The notes: generated by a model not told the origin, from the sequence alone. Shown: positions 22,350 to 34,215, counted from the stretch's first letter. The stretch: 64,000 nucleotides of DNA from Mercenaria mercenaria (GCF_021730395.1 NC_069366.1:62478001-62542000), one strand, 5' to 3'. Translations and numbers: made by a program.

Positions 22350-23060
22350 AAAAAGGCGAATGGCTTATTTTTGAGTATGGCTTATTTATGAGCCCTTTTT
22401 GCCTGTAGTGAAATGGTGGCTTATTATCGAAACCGGCTTATTTTCGGGATTTCAGGGTATCTCAGTACCCACTAATGGGAATGGATTGAAACTTCACACA
22501 CTTGTTCACTTTCATCATCTAACATGCACTAAGCAGGTCTGATAACTATACTTTGCTTTTTTTTTCAAAATTATGCCCCTTTTTTCACTTAGCAGTTTTT
22601 GGTTAAGTTTTTTATGTAAGCTGGTATCTCAGTATCCACTAATGGGAATGGATTGAAGCTTCACACGCTTGTTCACTGTCATGGTCTGACTTGTACTGAG
22701 TAGGTCCCATAACTATACTTGGCTTTTTTTCAAATTATGCCCGTTTTTTGACTTAGCAGTTTTTTGTTAAGTTTTTGTATGTAAACTGGTAACTCAGTAT
22801 CCACTAATGGGAAAGGATCGAAACTTCACACTCTTGTTCACCGTCAAGATATGACATATAGTAAAAAGGTTCAATAATTCTACTTTGCATTTGTACAAAA
22901 GTATGCCACTTTTTCAACTTAGCAGTTCTTGCTTAAATTCTTATATGTAAGCTGGTATCTCAGTACCCACTAATAGGAAAGGATTGAAACTGCACAAACT
23001 TGTCCACCGTCATGAGCTAATAAACACTGTGCAGGTCCCATAACCCTGTTTTCCATTTTT

Positions 23061-26000
23061 AGCTCATCTGATTTTTTGAAAAAAAATGATGAGTTATTTC
23101 ATCACTTGAGCGGTTGTCGGCGTCGGCGTCGGCGTCGGCGTCTGCGTCGGCGTTGCCTGGTTAAGTTTTATGTTTAGGTCAGCTTTTCTCCTAAACTATC
23201 AAAGCTATTGCTTTGAAACTTGGAATACTTGTTCACCATCATAAGCTGACCCTGTATAGCAAGAAACATAACTCCATCTTGCATTTTGCAAGATTTATGG
23301 CCCCTTTTGTACTTAGAAAATATCAGATTTCTTGGTTAAGTTTTATGTTTAGGTCAACTTTTCTCCTAAACTATCAAAGCTATTGCTTTGAAACTTGGAA
23401 TACTTGTTCACCATCATAAGCAGACCCTGTACATCAAGAAACATAACTCCATCTTGCTTTTTGCAAGATTTATTGCCCCTTTTGGACTTAGAAAATCAGT
23501 TTTCTTGGTTAAGTTTTATGTTTAGGTCAGCTTTTATCCTAAACTATCAAAGCTATTGCTTTAAAACTTGCAACACTTGTTCACCATCATAAGTTGACCC
23601 TGTACAGCAAGAAACATAACTCCATCCTGCTTTTTGCAAGATTTATGGCCCCTTTTGGACTTAGAAAATATCAGATTTCTTGGTTAAGTTTTATGTTTAG
23701 GTCAACTTTTTCTCTTAAACTATCAAAGCTTTTGCTTTGAAACTTGCAACACTTGTTGACCATCATAAGCTGACCCTGTACAGCATGCAACATAACTCCA
23801 TCCTGCTTTTTGCAATAATTATTGCCCTTTTTGGACTTAGAAAATAATTTTCTTGGTTGAGTATTATGTTTAAGTCAACTTTTCTCATAAACTATCAAAG
23901 CTATTGCTTTAAAACTTGCAACAGTTTTTCACCATCATAAGTGGACACTGAACCTCAAGAAACATAACTCTAACCTGCTTTTTGCAAGAATGATGGCCCT
24001 TTTTAGACTTAGAAAATCATGGGTAGGACAATATTTCTATTACACAAAAAAAAATCAGATGAGCGTCAGCACCCGCAAGGCGGTGCTCTTGTTAGCTCAT
24101 CTGATTTTTTGAAAAAAAATGATGAGTTATTGTCATCACTTGAGCGGTTGTTGGCGTCGGCGTCGGCGTCGGCGTTGCCTGGTTAAGTTTTATGTTTAGG
24201 TCAGCTTTTCTCCTAAACTATCAAAGCTATTGCTTTGAAACTTGGAAGACTTGTTCACCATCATAAGCTGACCCTGTATAGCAAGAAACATAACTCCATC
24301 TTGCTTTTTGCAAGATTTATGGCCCTTTTTGTACTTAGAAAATATCAGATTTCTTGGTTAAGTTTTATGTTTAGGTCAACTTTTCTCCTAAACTATCAAA
24401 GCTATTGCTTTGAAACTTGGAATACTTGTTCACCATCATAAGCAGACCCTGTACATCAAGAAACATAACTCCATCTTGCTTTTTGCAAGAATTATTGCCC
24501 CTTTTGGACTTAGAAAATCAGTTTTCTTGGTTAAGTTTTATGTTTAGGTCAACTTTTCTCCTAAACTATCAAAGCTATTGCTTTGAAACTTGCAACACTT
24601 GTTCACCATCATAAGCTGACCCTGTACAGCAAGAAACATAACTCCATCCTGCGTTTTGCAAGATTTATGGCCCCTTTTGGACTTAGAAAATATCAGATTT
24701 CTTGGTTAAGTTTTATGTTTAGGTCAACTTTTTCTCTTAAACTATCAAAGCTATTGCTTTGAAACTTGCAACACTTGTTCACCATCATAAGCTGACCCTG
24801 TACAGCAAGCAACATAACTCCATCCTGCTTTTTGCAATAATTATTGCCCCTTTTGGACTTAGAAAATCATTTTCTTGGTTGAGTATTATGTTTAAGTCAA
24901 CTTTTCTCATAAACTATCAAAGCTATTGCTTTAAAACTTGCAACAGTTTTTCACAATCATAATTGGACACTGTACATCAAGAAACATAACTCTATCCTGC
25001 TTTTTGCAAGAATGATGATCCTTTTTAGACTTAGAAAATCATGGGTAGGACAATATTTCTATTATACAAAAAAATCAGATGAGCGTCAGCACCCGCAAGG
25101 CGGTGCTCTTGTTAGCTCATCTGATTTTTTGAAAAAAAATGATGAGTTATTGTCATCACTTGAGCGGGTGTCGGCGTCGGCGTCGGCGTTGCCTGGTTAA
25201 GTTTTATGTTTAGGTCAGCTTTTCTCCTAAACTATCAAAGCTATTGCTTTGAAACTTGGAATACTTGTTCACCATCATAAGCTGACCCTGTATAGCAAGA
25301 AACATAACTCCATCTTGCATTTTGCAAGATTTATGGCCCCTTTTGTACTTAGAAAATATCAGATTTCTTGGTTAAGTTTTATGTTTAGGTCAACTTTTCT
25401 CCTAAACTATCAAAACTATTGCTTTGAAACTTGGAATACTTGTTCACCATCATAAGCTGACCCTGTACATCAAGAAGCATAACTCCATCTTGCTTTTTGC
25501 AAGATTTATTGCCCCTTTTGGACTTAGAAAATCAGTTTTCTTGGTTAAGTTTTATGTTTAGGTCAGGTTTTATCCTAAACTATCAAAGCTATTGCTTTAA
25601 AACTTGCAACACTTGTTCACCATCATAAGTTGACCCTGTACAGCAAGAAACATAACTCCATCCTGCTTTTTGCAAGATTTATGGCCCCTTTTGGACTTAG
25701 AAAATATCAGATTTCTTGGTTAAGTTTTATGTTTAGGTCAACTTTTTCTCTTAAACTACCTAAGCTATTGTTTTGAAACTTGCAACACTTGTTCACCATC
25801 ATAAGCTGACTCTGTACAGCAAGCAACATAACTCCATCGTGCTTTTTGCAATAATTATTGCCCCTTTTGGACTTAGAAAATCATTTTCTTGGTTGAGTAT
25901 TATGTTTAAGTCAACTTTTCTCATAAACTATCAAAGCTATTGCTTTAAAACTTGCAACAGTTTTTCACCATCATAAGTGGACACTGTACATCAAGAAACA

Positions 26001-26128
26001 TAACTCTATTCTGCTTTTTGCAAGAATGATGGCCCTTTTTAGACTTAGAAAATCATGGGTAGGGCAATATTTCTAGTACACAAAAAAAATCAGATGAGCG
26101 TCAGCACCCGCAAGGCGGTGCTCTTGTT
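23061..26128 (+). mobile_element. Three head-to-tail copies of an AGCTCATC-type element
   Basis: Units run 23061-24093, 24094-25113 and 25114-26128 (1033, 1020 and 1015 bases). Each begins AGCTCATCTGATTTTTTGAA with a hairpin to gatgagtt, then a GGCGTC microsatellite of differing copy number, then six repeats of about 174 bases, and ends cagatgagcgtcagcacccg, a stem-loop and CTCTTGTT. Junctions read CTCTTGTT directly followed by AGCTCATC. The copies are nearly identical. Open frames at 23213-23592, 24235-24962 and 25012-25976 are repeat shadows. Confidence 0.85.
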
Positions 26129-26422
26129 ACAAAATTATGCCCCTTTTTGACTTTTGTAATCATTCAATTGACAAGGTTGTTGAATAGTCGAGTATTACGC
26201 ATTTTTCACAATAACTGCAGCGGGGGCGGGGGGAATATATATATCTAGTGGTTGAAATTTCAACTGAAGAAAGCTAGGGTCCTCTACCAACGGAAGAGCT
26301 AATTTGTTTACTTCTGAAGGTCGGGTATATTTTTGAGGCCCAAACAAGGGGTCACCAAATCACGTTGTTTTAAGGTCACTGTCTAACAGTATCATTTACC
26401 AGGACAGCAAATTGCAGTTATT

Positions 26423-26448
26423 CCCCCCCCCCCCCCCCCCCCCCCCCC
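26423..26448. repeat. Homopolymer run of 26 C
   Basis: An uninterrupted C tract, with a G-rich tract (gcgggggcggggggaa) about 200 bases upstream. It is a likely assembly or length-polymorphism hotspot and could form i-motif/G-quadruplex structure. No coding role. Confidence 0.9.
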
Positions 26449-26603
26449 ATATCAGTGGACTGAATATTGGACCCGTTCACAATTGCAATATTGTTTTTAC
26501 TTTTAATAAGCTACATATTTTCTTCTTTTTACTTGTGTATAATATATATGACTTTACATGCAAAAAAAAAAAAAATGAAAGAAAGCAACTTACTTCAGTT
26601 TTT

Positions 26604-28845
26604 AGCTGGTCTCTATGAAGTATACGGAGAGCTATCCTGCTCGACTCTGGCGTCTTTCCGCGTCCACACCTTATTTAAAGTTTTAATGCCCTTCCTCTTT
26701 TTTCTCTTTATCTTTGTAATTATTTGATGGATTTGCTTCGAACATAAAATAGTTATTCCTCATCATCACTCACATCATCTGGCACAAGGCCCATAAGTCT
26801 TGCACAGATATTTCATGTATTATCCCCCCTTTTTACTTATAATCTCAGGTTATAGTTTTAATGCACTTTACTCTATCTCTGATATGACTAAAAGGATTTG
26901 ATTCAAACTTAAATCTTCGCCCATTTTATATTACACAAGGTCCAACTCTGGCACCAAATTTTGATGAATTATGCCCTTTTTACTTAGAATTTTAGTTTAA
27001 TTGATGAATTATGCCCTTTTTACTTAGAATTTTAGTTTAATTTTGAAGCATTTTCACTATATCTAAGTTATTACAGAAGGGATTAGATTTAGACTTAAAT
27101 CATCTTCCACGTCATATGACATAAGGGTTATAACTTTAGCACCAGTATTTCATGAATTATGCTCCATTTTTATATAAAATTTCAGACAAAAGTTTTGAAA
27201 CACTTTTACTCTATATCTGTTATTACCAAACAGATTTAATTCAAATTTGAAACTGTTGTTCCACATGGTTGCCCACTTCGTACAACACAATGTTCATGGT
27301 ACTTGCACCAGAATGCTATGAGTTATGCCCCCTTTTTGTGCCCCCACCATGAGTGGTAGGGGCATATAGATTTGCTGTTGTCCGTGCGTGTGTCCGTCTG
27401 CCTAGCTCAAAAAGTGTTAGATATAAATTGATGAAACCTTGCATGAGTCTTTATCATGATATGAACTTGTGCACCTCCTATTTTTTGTCTGGCTCCGCCC
27501 CCTAATTTTAGAGTTATGGCCCCTGAAATAGTCAAAAATGCACATTTTCACCTTGTGACACGCCTAGCTCAAAAAGTATTTGATATAGATTCATGAAACC
27601 TTGCTTGAGTCTTAATCATGATATGAACTTGCGCACCTACTATTTTCAGTCTAGGTCTGCGCCCTATTTCTAGAGTTATGGCCCCTGAAATAGTCAAAAA
27701 TGCACATTTTCACCTTATGACACGCCTAGCTCAAAAAGTATTTGATACAAATTGATGAAACCTTGCATGAGATTTTATCATGATATTAACTTGCGCACCT
27801 ACTATTTTTTATTTGCAGTTATGGCTCCAGAAATAGTCAAAAAATGCACATTTTCTCCTAATTATGTGCCTCACTCAGAAAGTATTTAATTTAAATTCAT
27901 GAAACGTTGCTTGAGTCTTTATCATAATGTGACCTTGCACACTTAGCATTCTTCTTGAGAATTTTAGCGTTTATTACAGAGTTATGGCCCTTGAAATAGC
28001 CAAAATAGTGGATTTTTTGTTTGTGATGCTCATAGCTCAAAAAGTATATGGTATAGAATAATGAATCCTTTTCATAATTTTTTTTTAGGTTATACACCAT
28101 TAAGACTGCAAACATTTGAACTATTTCCCCTTATTTGTGACAACTGTACCAGTGGGGGGGGGGGCACCCTGTGTCCTACAGACACATTCTAGTTACTAGA
28201 ATTTCAGGTTCCAGTTTTGATGCACTTCTGCTTGATCTCATTTATTCTGATTCAAACTTGAAACAGTTGCTCCACATTATCAGCCACGTGATAATTGACA
28301 CGATGTCATGATGCATTTTTTTCAGAAATTTCCATGAATTATGTCCCTTTTTATACTTATTGAATGTTTTGATAAACTTTTCTGTCTCTGTTATTACTAA
28401 ATACATTTGACACAGACTTAAGCTGTTGTTAAATATCTTCATCCACATTGGAGTGCTCCAGTTTCCTCAGATGTGTCCAGTTTCACTATCCAGCATCAAA
28501 ATAGTCAAGCCAGCTGTCTCCTGTGACAGCTCTTGTTTGCTTTTGTTTATCCACCATATCACCCACAACATATGACACAAGATGCATAACCCTGACACCA
28601 ATATTTTATGAATTATGCCCCCTTTTTATTTAAGACTTATTCTTACTTAGTGTTTTGATACACTTTATCTTTATATCTCTTATAACTAAATGTTTGACAC
28701 AAACTCATGTTATTGTGCAATATCTCCATCTACCATTGGAGTCATTAAACACTCCAGCTCCAGCTCCATCTTCCTCAGATGTGCCCAGTTTCACTATCCA
28801 GCATCGTAATAGTCAAGCGTGATGTCTCCTGTGACAGCTCTTGTT
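26604..28845 (+). mobile_element. AGCT-hairpin element of the GACAGCTCTTGTT type
   Basis: Begins after agttttt with AGCTGGTCTCTATGAAGTAT and gagagctatcctgctcgac. Its repeats of about 150 bases carry aattatgccc and cttagaattt phrases. It ends first with ctgtgacagctcttgtt (28537) and again, one repeat later, with the same terminus (28845). The family matches 45363-46627 in reverse. A 43-base exact tandem copy lies near 26960-27045, and the element at 27338-28194 is nested inside. Confidence 0.7.
27338..28194 (+). mobile_element. GTGCCCCC-hairpin nested element
   Basis: After cctttttt-like sequence it begins gtgcccccaccatgagtggt and aggggcatat, a hairpin, then gtccgtgcgtgtgtccgtct, then five units of about 145 bases (gacacgcctagctcaaaaag; gagttatggcccctgaaata). 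It ends gacacattctagtt. Removing it restores ccccctttttacttagaatt of the host element. The end CTAGTT is a variant of the CTTGTT end of its relatives. Confidence 0.65.
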
Positions 28846-29261
28846 TATTTCTTTGTGCACAAAAAACAAGGGGGAAAAACAACCAAGTGGGGGGAGGGGG
28901 GGACCAACCGGGTTTTTTTCCCTAGGGGAAAATCTGACCCTTACACAGGTATGAAATGTTTAAAGTGTATGAGTCCAAAGAAATCCATGTTTACTTTAAA
29001 TACATCGGTGCATTTCATGCACAAATGGACATTGAAAAAATGTGATTTTTATATTATAGATCTATTAACAATTTTTTTTTCTCTTGCCATGTGACTTAAT
29101 TGGAAATTGTACATGCACAGGTCACATTGGTTTATCATGAGTGTTTTGTTTTGTTTCAGAAGTGAGATGTGACTGTCTTGGTACTGCTGTTAAAATTGCC
29201 TGCTCATTATTGTGTACTGGTAGAAAGTTTAACTGATACCTTACTGTGAAAAAGAGGGAAA
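28846..29261 (+). other. 5' flank and probable 5' UTR of the STMP1-like gene
   Basis: Contains a G/A-rich tract near 28868-28912. A ttgttttgtttcag acceptor ends at 29159, so 29160-29261 may be the 5' UTR part of the first coding exon, with a noncoding exon further upstream. The open frame 28819-29094 is not supported. Confidence 0.4.
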
Positions 29262-31721
29262 ATGTTCACTAAATTGGTAAGTTAAGCTTATACAGTCATG
29301 TCAATAGAGGATATTTGTTAGTTTCGATTGAATATGGAATATATCTCACTGAGAAGTGAAAAAATGTCAAATATTTTCCAGAGCACGTAGCACGAGTGAA
29401 AATGTAAACATTTTCTCACTTCAAGGTGAGATATATTCACGAAAAACAAACAGATTTTGTTTTTATTTTATGCTCAATTACGTTGAGATGTGCATTTTGC
29501 AACAGTGTTTAATCTCAGCGTGGGAAACAGACATGTGAAACAGACATGACATCCGATGTGTTATAACATTAGAAAGACGCACACAACATACAGTTCCATT
29601 TTATTTTATTTTTTGCTGCATAACATTATGAAATTCTCATTAAGTAAAATAATTTGAATCGAGAAATATACTATAAAGAACAAAGTGCGACTACAATTTT
29701 CATCCTGTTTTAAGCAAATAATTTAAAATTCATACACAATCTTTGATGGGGCGGAGCTTTATCTCTCACAGTGTGAAAATATAGATTTCATATTTTCACA
29801 GTGTGAGTGATGAGATATAAAAATATTCAACTTATAGAATACAGTTTTTCATGAAATAGCATAAAAGAAATCCTGTTTACACATATAATATTTATATAGG
29901 CATTGTAATGCTGAAAGTACTCAAATAGTTTAAGCACCTTCAGATTTAACTACAAGTACGTGTTCTTTTTCCCAGGTAAACTGAAACTTTCTTTTCACAA
30001 TTTACATGCATGTGTTATATATATTTGAGCTTTGCCATGAGAAACCCAACTAAGTGCATATGTGCATCTGCACAGTTTGGTCAGGATCAATGCTGTTCGC
30101 TTTCAAAGCTTATTGCAATTAGAGAAACCATTAGTGAACAGCCTGGATCCTGACCAGACCTCGAGGATGCGCAGGCTGGTCTGGATCAATGCTGGTCGCA
30201 AGCACACTATGTTGGTTTACTCATGGTGCCGTTCATTTCAGTTACAGTTATCATGTTAAATGTCAGTCACTTGACTTGAAGAATGGCTTTGCTGTCTAAC
30301 TAGAACTAACTTATTGTTTTGAAAGAAATCCACTAAGTTTTCTTGCAAAGAGATAAGCAAAATAAGGATAGATCAAAGATGTATGTATTTAATTTCAGTT
30401 GGTGTTTGCTGTTGGTGTGTATGTTGGTCTGTATTTGGACCAGCACTACCAGGTAGGTTTAAAGTAAAAATATTTAAAGAAGTACATCTACAATAATAAG
30501 TTCTCAGTTTTTACCTGAGATTGATAATTGTTTTCTGTGACTAAAACAACTTTAGTGAAATTGTCCAATTTGGCTTAATCACCACATTGATCTTTTTATA
30601 CGCCCAAAGGGACGTGTTATGTTATGAGGCCGGTGTCCATCTGTCTGTCTGTCCGTTAGCAATTTCATGTCCTCTCTGTTACACTGGAACGCCTTAAAGG
30701 ATTTCAAAGAAACTTGCCACAAATGATCACCACATCAAGACAATGTGCTGAGCGCATGTTTTGGATGGCTTGCTTCAAGATGAAGGTCAAACAGAGGGGT
30801 CAAAGGTCATAGGACTTTGTTTTGTGTCCACTCTGTAACTCATGAACTGCTTAAAAGATTTCAGAGAAACTTGACACAAACGTTCACCACATCGAGACGA
30901 CATGTAGAGGGCTTGTTTCGGATGGCTTAACTTTTGTTGTATCTTTAAACTTTAGCCCAATTTTGCCTTTGCGACCAGTGCAGACCAAGATAAATCTGGA
31001 CATCTGAGCAGACTGATCATTGTCTGCACTGTCCACTATTACATATGATAACTTTTTCAAATTTCACTTCATACTGGTAAATTGCTCTGGGACAACTTCT
31101 CATTCTGTGGCTTCACATACATGTACCTAAATTTGCTGTCTTGCTTATATATATACCAGGGAATTGCCTTGATTTGCTGTCATGCTTATTATATATATGC
31201 CTGGAAATTGCTTTGATGAAGCATTTCTATATTTTCACCAAAAACCCTGGAGAGGAAACTACCATTTTGCATTTGAAAAGAAAATACAGGTGCAGTGTTT
31301 CATGATTTATCTAGGAAACAAGAAGTTGATTCTTTGCTGTGAAAATGTTGTCTCCTTTATCATTTCTCAAGAATATTTTCATGGGCTGAACCTTTAGCCT
31401 GCTGGCAACAAGCAGTTATGCCTTTGCGACCAGTGCAGACCAAGATCAGCCTGCACGGATATAGTCTGCACTGTTCACTATTCGGTCTGTAGATTCTCGG
31501 TGAACAATCTTATGAATAATAAATGGTATAGCCCAAAATTGAATGATGGACTTGTCCATTTTAGAAATATAACAGGATAAAGGTTAATTTCCGTTTGCAT
31601 ATGCTGCGTATTATTTTATAAAAATATTTGATTTCTCTTCCAGGTTCCAAAAGTTGATGATCCTCAGGCATTGTGGGATAAGGTGAAAGACTTATCAGAA
31701 AAATACAAGAAAGACAAGTGA
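29262..31721 (+). CDS. STMP1: STMP1-like short transmembrane mitochondrial protein
   Basis: Three exons: 29262-29276 (before GTAAGT), 30399-30452 (after aatttcag, before GTAGGT) and 31644-31721 (after tctcttccag, ending TGA). Both introns are phase 0. The product has 48 residues: MFTKL, then a hydrophobic helix LVFAVGVYVGLYL, the motif DQHYQVPKVDD, and a charged tail ending SEKYKKDK. Human STMP1 is 47 residues and shares the pattern GxxVGxYLxQxYxxP in the same place. The family is a mitochondrial inner-membrane micropeptide linked to respiratory chain function and mitochondrial dynamics; the role here is inferred from homology. The gene is too short and too split to show as an open frame. Candidate polyadenylation signals lie near 32090 and 32148. 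Confidence 0.92.
29335..29835. repeat. Intronic repeat with two foldback pairs
   Basis: In intron 1 of the STMP1-like gene. Near 29338-29425, atatctcactgagaagtga faces tcacttcaaggtgagatata. Near 29765-29815, ctcacagtgtgaaaatat faces atattttcacagtgtgag. The two pairs share the gagatata word and may be the ends of one MITE. No coding sequence. Confidence 0.45.
30026..30235. mobile_element. CCATGAGAAAAC-type palindromic MITE
   Basis: In intron 1 of the STMP1-like gene. Ends tgagctttgccatgagaaac and gtttactcatggtgccgttca are near-inverse. The interior has ggtcaggatcaatgctgttc and its inverse-like partner ggatcctgaccag. A better preserved copy is at 55131-55361. The open frame 30062-30259 lies within it. 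Confidence 0.65.
30598..30930 (+). mobile_element. Truncated ATACGCC-type element
   Basis: Begins after tcttttt with atacgcccaaagggacgtgt and matches 14343-14906 for two units (caaagaaacttgccacaaat; gagcgcatgttttggatggc). It breaks off near 30930. Lies in intron 2 of the STMP1-like gene. Confidence 0.6.
31388..31587. mobile_element. AACCTTTAGCC-type MITE
   Basis: Ends aacctttagcctgctgg and aacaggataaaggtt are near-inverse. The interior has gcgaccagtgcagaccaaga and tgcacggatatagtctgcac. Related copies are at 52671-52835 and 54143-54346, and a fragment at 30950-31080. Sits just before exon 3 of the STMP1-like gene. Confidence 0.55.
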
Positions 31722-33448
31722 TAGAACTGATATATAAAAGCATCTGTTGTATACTTCATCTCATGGAATTTGATCATATTCTTTTATCATTTCATGGCAT
31801 TGTTTTATGTCATACACTTTCTAGTGTTGCTGTGTTACACACTGGCTCATAGTGAGTTATAGAATTTGGAGATGGATTTTTTATTATAATCTTTGCTGTT
31901 ACTAGAACAAGTAACTGGAAATGTTGAATTTTATATTTTGTTTTTAATGCAAGGACAGAATGATAGGAAGATGCAGTAAAGGATTCCAGTTTGTTATAAA
32001 GCATTTTAACATGGCTTTATTTGTCAGCTAAACAGCTAAGGAGAAAGCCAAGCATTGTATATTCTCCAATAAAGTAAACTACGGTTGACATGTTGACATT
32101 ATGACATCAAATTGTTGCAAATCTACAGGTTTTTTACTACTGGGATAAATAAAGTTTAGCATAATTTTTTATCAACATACTTTAATAAGCTTGTTGGAAT
32201 GAAAATAAGACTGTGATATATCATCTGATTTTCTATAGTTTCTTACTTAGATGCTTGGATATTAAACTCTAATATGCACCTGGTTCAGTTCCTATGTACC
32301 AGAATCTGCACCATGGTAAAGTAGACAAAAAACACACAAAGACCTGGACTATTTGATATATCACAGATTTAGCAGAGAGAATGCTTCTACAAGCAGCAAA
32401 ATCATTCCATGACATTCACTGCTCATACCTGTATAACCCTTACTTAGATTGTTTTCTATATTTAACAAGGACCATATGAAACTCATTTTTCCACATGTTA
32501 AGTGCGTAAAACCTGTGACATAAAAGATCCAGGCTTCAAAGTTATAATATCAGAGTTTGTAGACCTGTCTCATGCAACAATTTCATTGGTCAGTTTCAAA
32601 TTTTGACTTGGGAGTTGGGTGTGGAACAGCCAGTCAGATCCAGCAGTTTTGAGACTGTCTGCAAACACTGCCTAATAGCTTTGGACTCCTGAAAGTGTCT
32701 GAAATTGGACCATTCCCCTGCTAAATTAATGGCATTTTACTAGATGACTCATCCATATGAATACCTGGTGGCAAAATATAATAAAAGATAGTCACTTATT
32801 ATTGGCTGTCAGTCATATTGTTTATACATGTACTAGTAGAATGAATTTTTAACCTATTCACTATGTCGCCTGTATGCGATTGTTTCTTCTTTATTTAATA
32901 AAAAATTTAACTGTTTGATACTCGATATTATATTTACTGTTAGAATTATAGTCAAATTAATAGAAATGTATTGTTAGGAAAAATGCCATCCTAGTAATTG
33001 CATGATTAATCAGTGCAAATTGAATTAATTTATTAAAGGTTTTGTGTATACTCAGTATACACATTACTATATTTGCAGTTCTTTATACATGTAATGACTT
33101 GACATCTGTGCACATGAGGATGAGATATTTGTAAGGTTGAAAGTGTCATGAGTGATCTTTTCATTAACAAATAACATATCATAGGTGGATCTAATTACAT
33201 GTTGAATAAATATTTGAAAATAGAAGTTTTTTTCTTCTTTGAAATAATTGATTATGAATTGATTTACATTATTACAATGCATGAAGGAAGTAAATATCAA
33301 CATTAAATTATGTAAGGACAGTCCATGGGGTCATTGAGGAGTAGGGGAGGGATGTGAAGGGTCTGGCAAACTTACATTTCTGTAGCCTCATTTTAGAAGA
33401 AATTTTCTGCTTGCTTCCCATGCAAAGCACAGACCAGTAATATTTATG
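31722..33448 (+). other. Probable 3' UTR and flank of the STMP1-like gene
   Basis: AATAAA-type signals occur near 32090 (caataaagta), 32148 (aataaataaag) and 32897 (taataaaaaa). Minus-strand open frames at 31810-32004, 33067-33303 and 33308-33592 show no coding support. No repeat that I recognise. Confidence 0.45.
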
Positions 33449-34215
33449 TCTCCTACATGTAGTGGGGGTTACATGTGGGGGAGACATTGATTTAGTGCTG
33501 TCTGTTAGTCTGCTTGTCCATCTGTCACAAAGTTTGTCCACGCAACGGATGCATTTACACAAGACTTCACAAGAGTGATTGCTGCCAAGCATTATTGTGC
33601 ATATCGTTGGTGTTTTCTGGTTTGTAATTTTCAGTGGAGTTACAGCCCTTCTTTTGTCAAATTTTATGATGTTTTTGTCACTTCTCTTATATTATTGGGG
33701 GGATTTCCACCAAACCTTATAAGAGTGATCAGTGCCAAGCTGTACTGTGCATATTTTCAGCATTTTGCCATTTGATGATTTTAGTGGAGTGGCCTTTGGT
33801 TCATCCAATTTTATGATATTTGGTACCATTTCTCATATGTTATTGGGCAGATTTCTACCAAACCTTACAGGAGTTGTATTGGTCTGGTTCAGTGATTTTC
33901 AGCAGAGTTATGGCCCTTCATTTGTCATAATTTACTTTGTCCTGGGATCTGCTCTGATACAACCATGAGAAATTAAACCAAACTTTGATCATTTCCAAGC
34001 CTACATAGTTGTGCATATCATGGGCATGTTCCGGTTCCTTGTTTTTCATTAGAGTTATAGCCCTCGAGTCATCAAAGTTTATAATGTTTTAGCTTCTTCT
34101 CTTATATGATTTTAAAGTAGTGGATTTCAACCAAGCCTTACAGGAGTGATCGATGCCAAGTCTTATTATGCCTATTATTGGCATGTTTTGGTTCAGTTAT
34201 TTTTAAGGGGAGTTA
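33449..34215 (+). mobile_element. ATGTCTCC-hairpin element
   Basis: Begins atgtctcctacatgtagtgg and closes its hairpin with gggggagacat at 33479-33489. About four units follow (cttacaagagtgatcg; tgccaagc; tgtgcatat; ggagttatggccct). It is related to the family at 59824-61353 through its ends. It runs without a clear terminus into the next fragment; the open frames 33575-33968 are repeat sequence. Confidence 0.5.

Larger units (their letters stand above)
21334..22457 (+). mobile_element. pogo-like (Tc1/mariner superfamily) DNA transposon, shortened
   Basis: Perfect 23-bp terminal inverted repeats begin CCCTGAAATCCC at 21334 and end GGGATTTCAGGG at 22457. Both ends are flanked by TA (21332-21333, 22458-22459), and the flanks rejoin to gctggtatctcag, a sequence seen intact at 22619. 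Subterminal aataagcc/ggcttatt words recur inside each end. The single open frame (21725-22087) covers only an N-terminal DNA-binding region; no DDE catalytic domain is present. About 865 bases remain once the insertion at 22091-22349 is removed. Confidence 0.8.
19692..26196 (+). mobile_element. AGCT-hairpin host element holding three separate insertions
   Basis: Starts after catttt with AGCTTGACTATTCCAAGAAT and agagctattggactcg. Its own 160-170-base repeats (gtatgtaagctggtatctca; attgaaacttcacacacttg; aattatgcccc) resume after each insertion: 19763-21140, 21334-22457 and 23061-26128. The end is poorly defined, near ttgttgaatagtcgagta (about 26196). Without its guests the element is about 940 bases. 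It encodes nothing. Confidence 0.6.

Noticed and set aside
23213-25976. A family of similar 62-68-codon frames (MKLG.LVHHHKLTLYSK type)
   Set aside because: They recur at the unit length of the AGCTCATC-type repeats and reflect repeated DNA, not genes.
26423-26448. Poly-C run as a functional G4/i-motif element
   Set aside because: Possible, but the simplest reading is a slippage or assembly-prone homopolymer.
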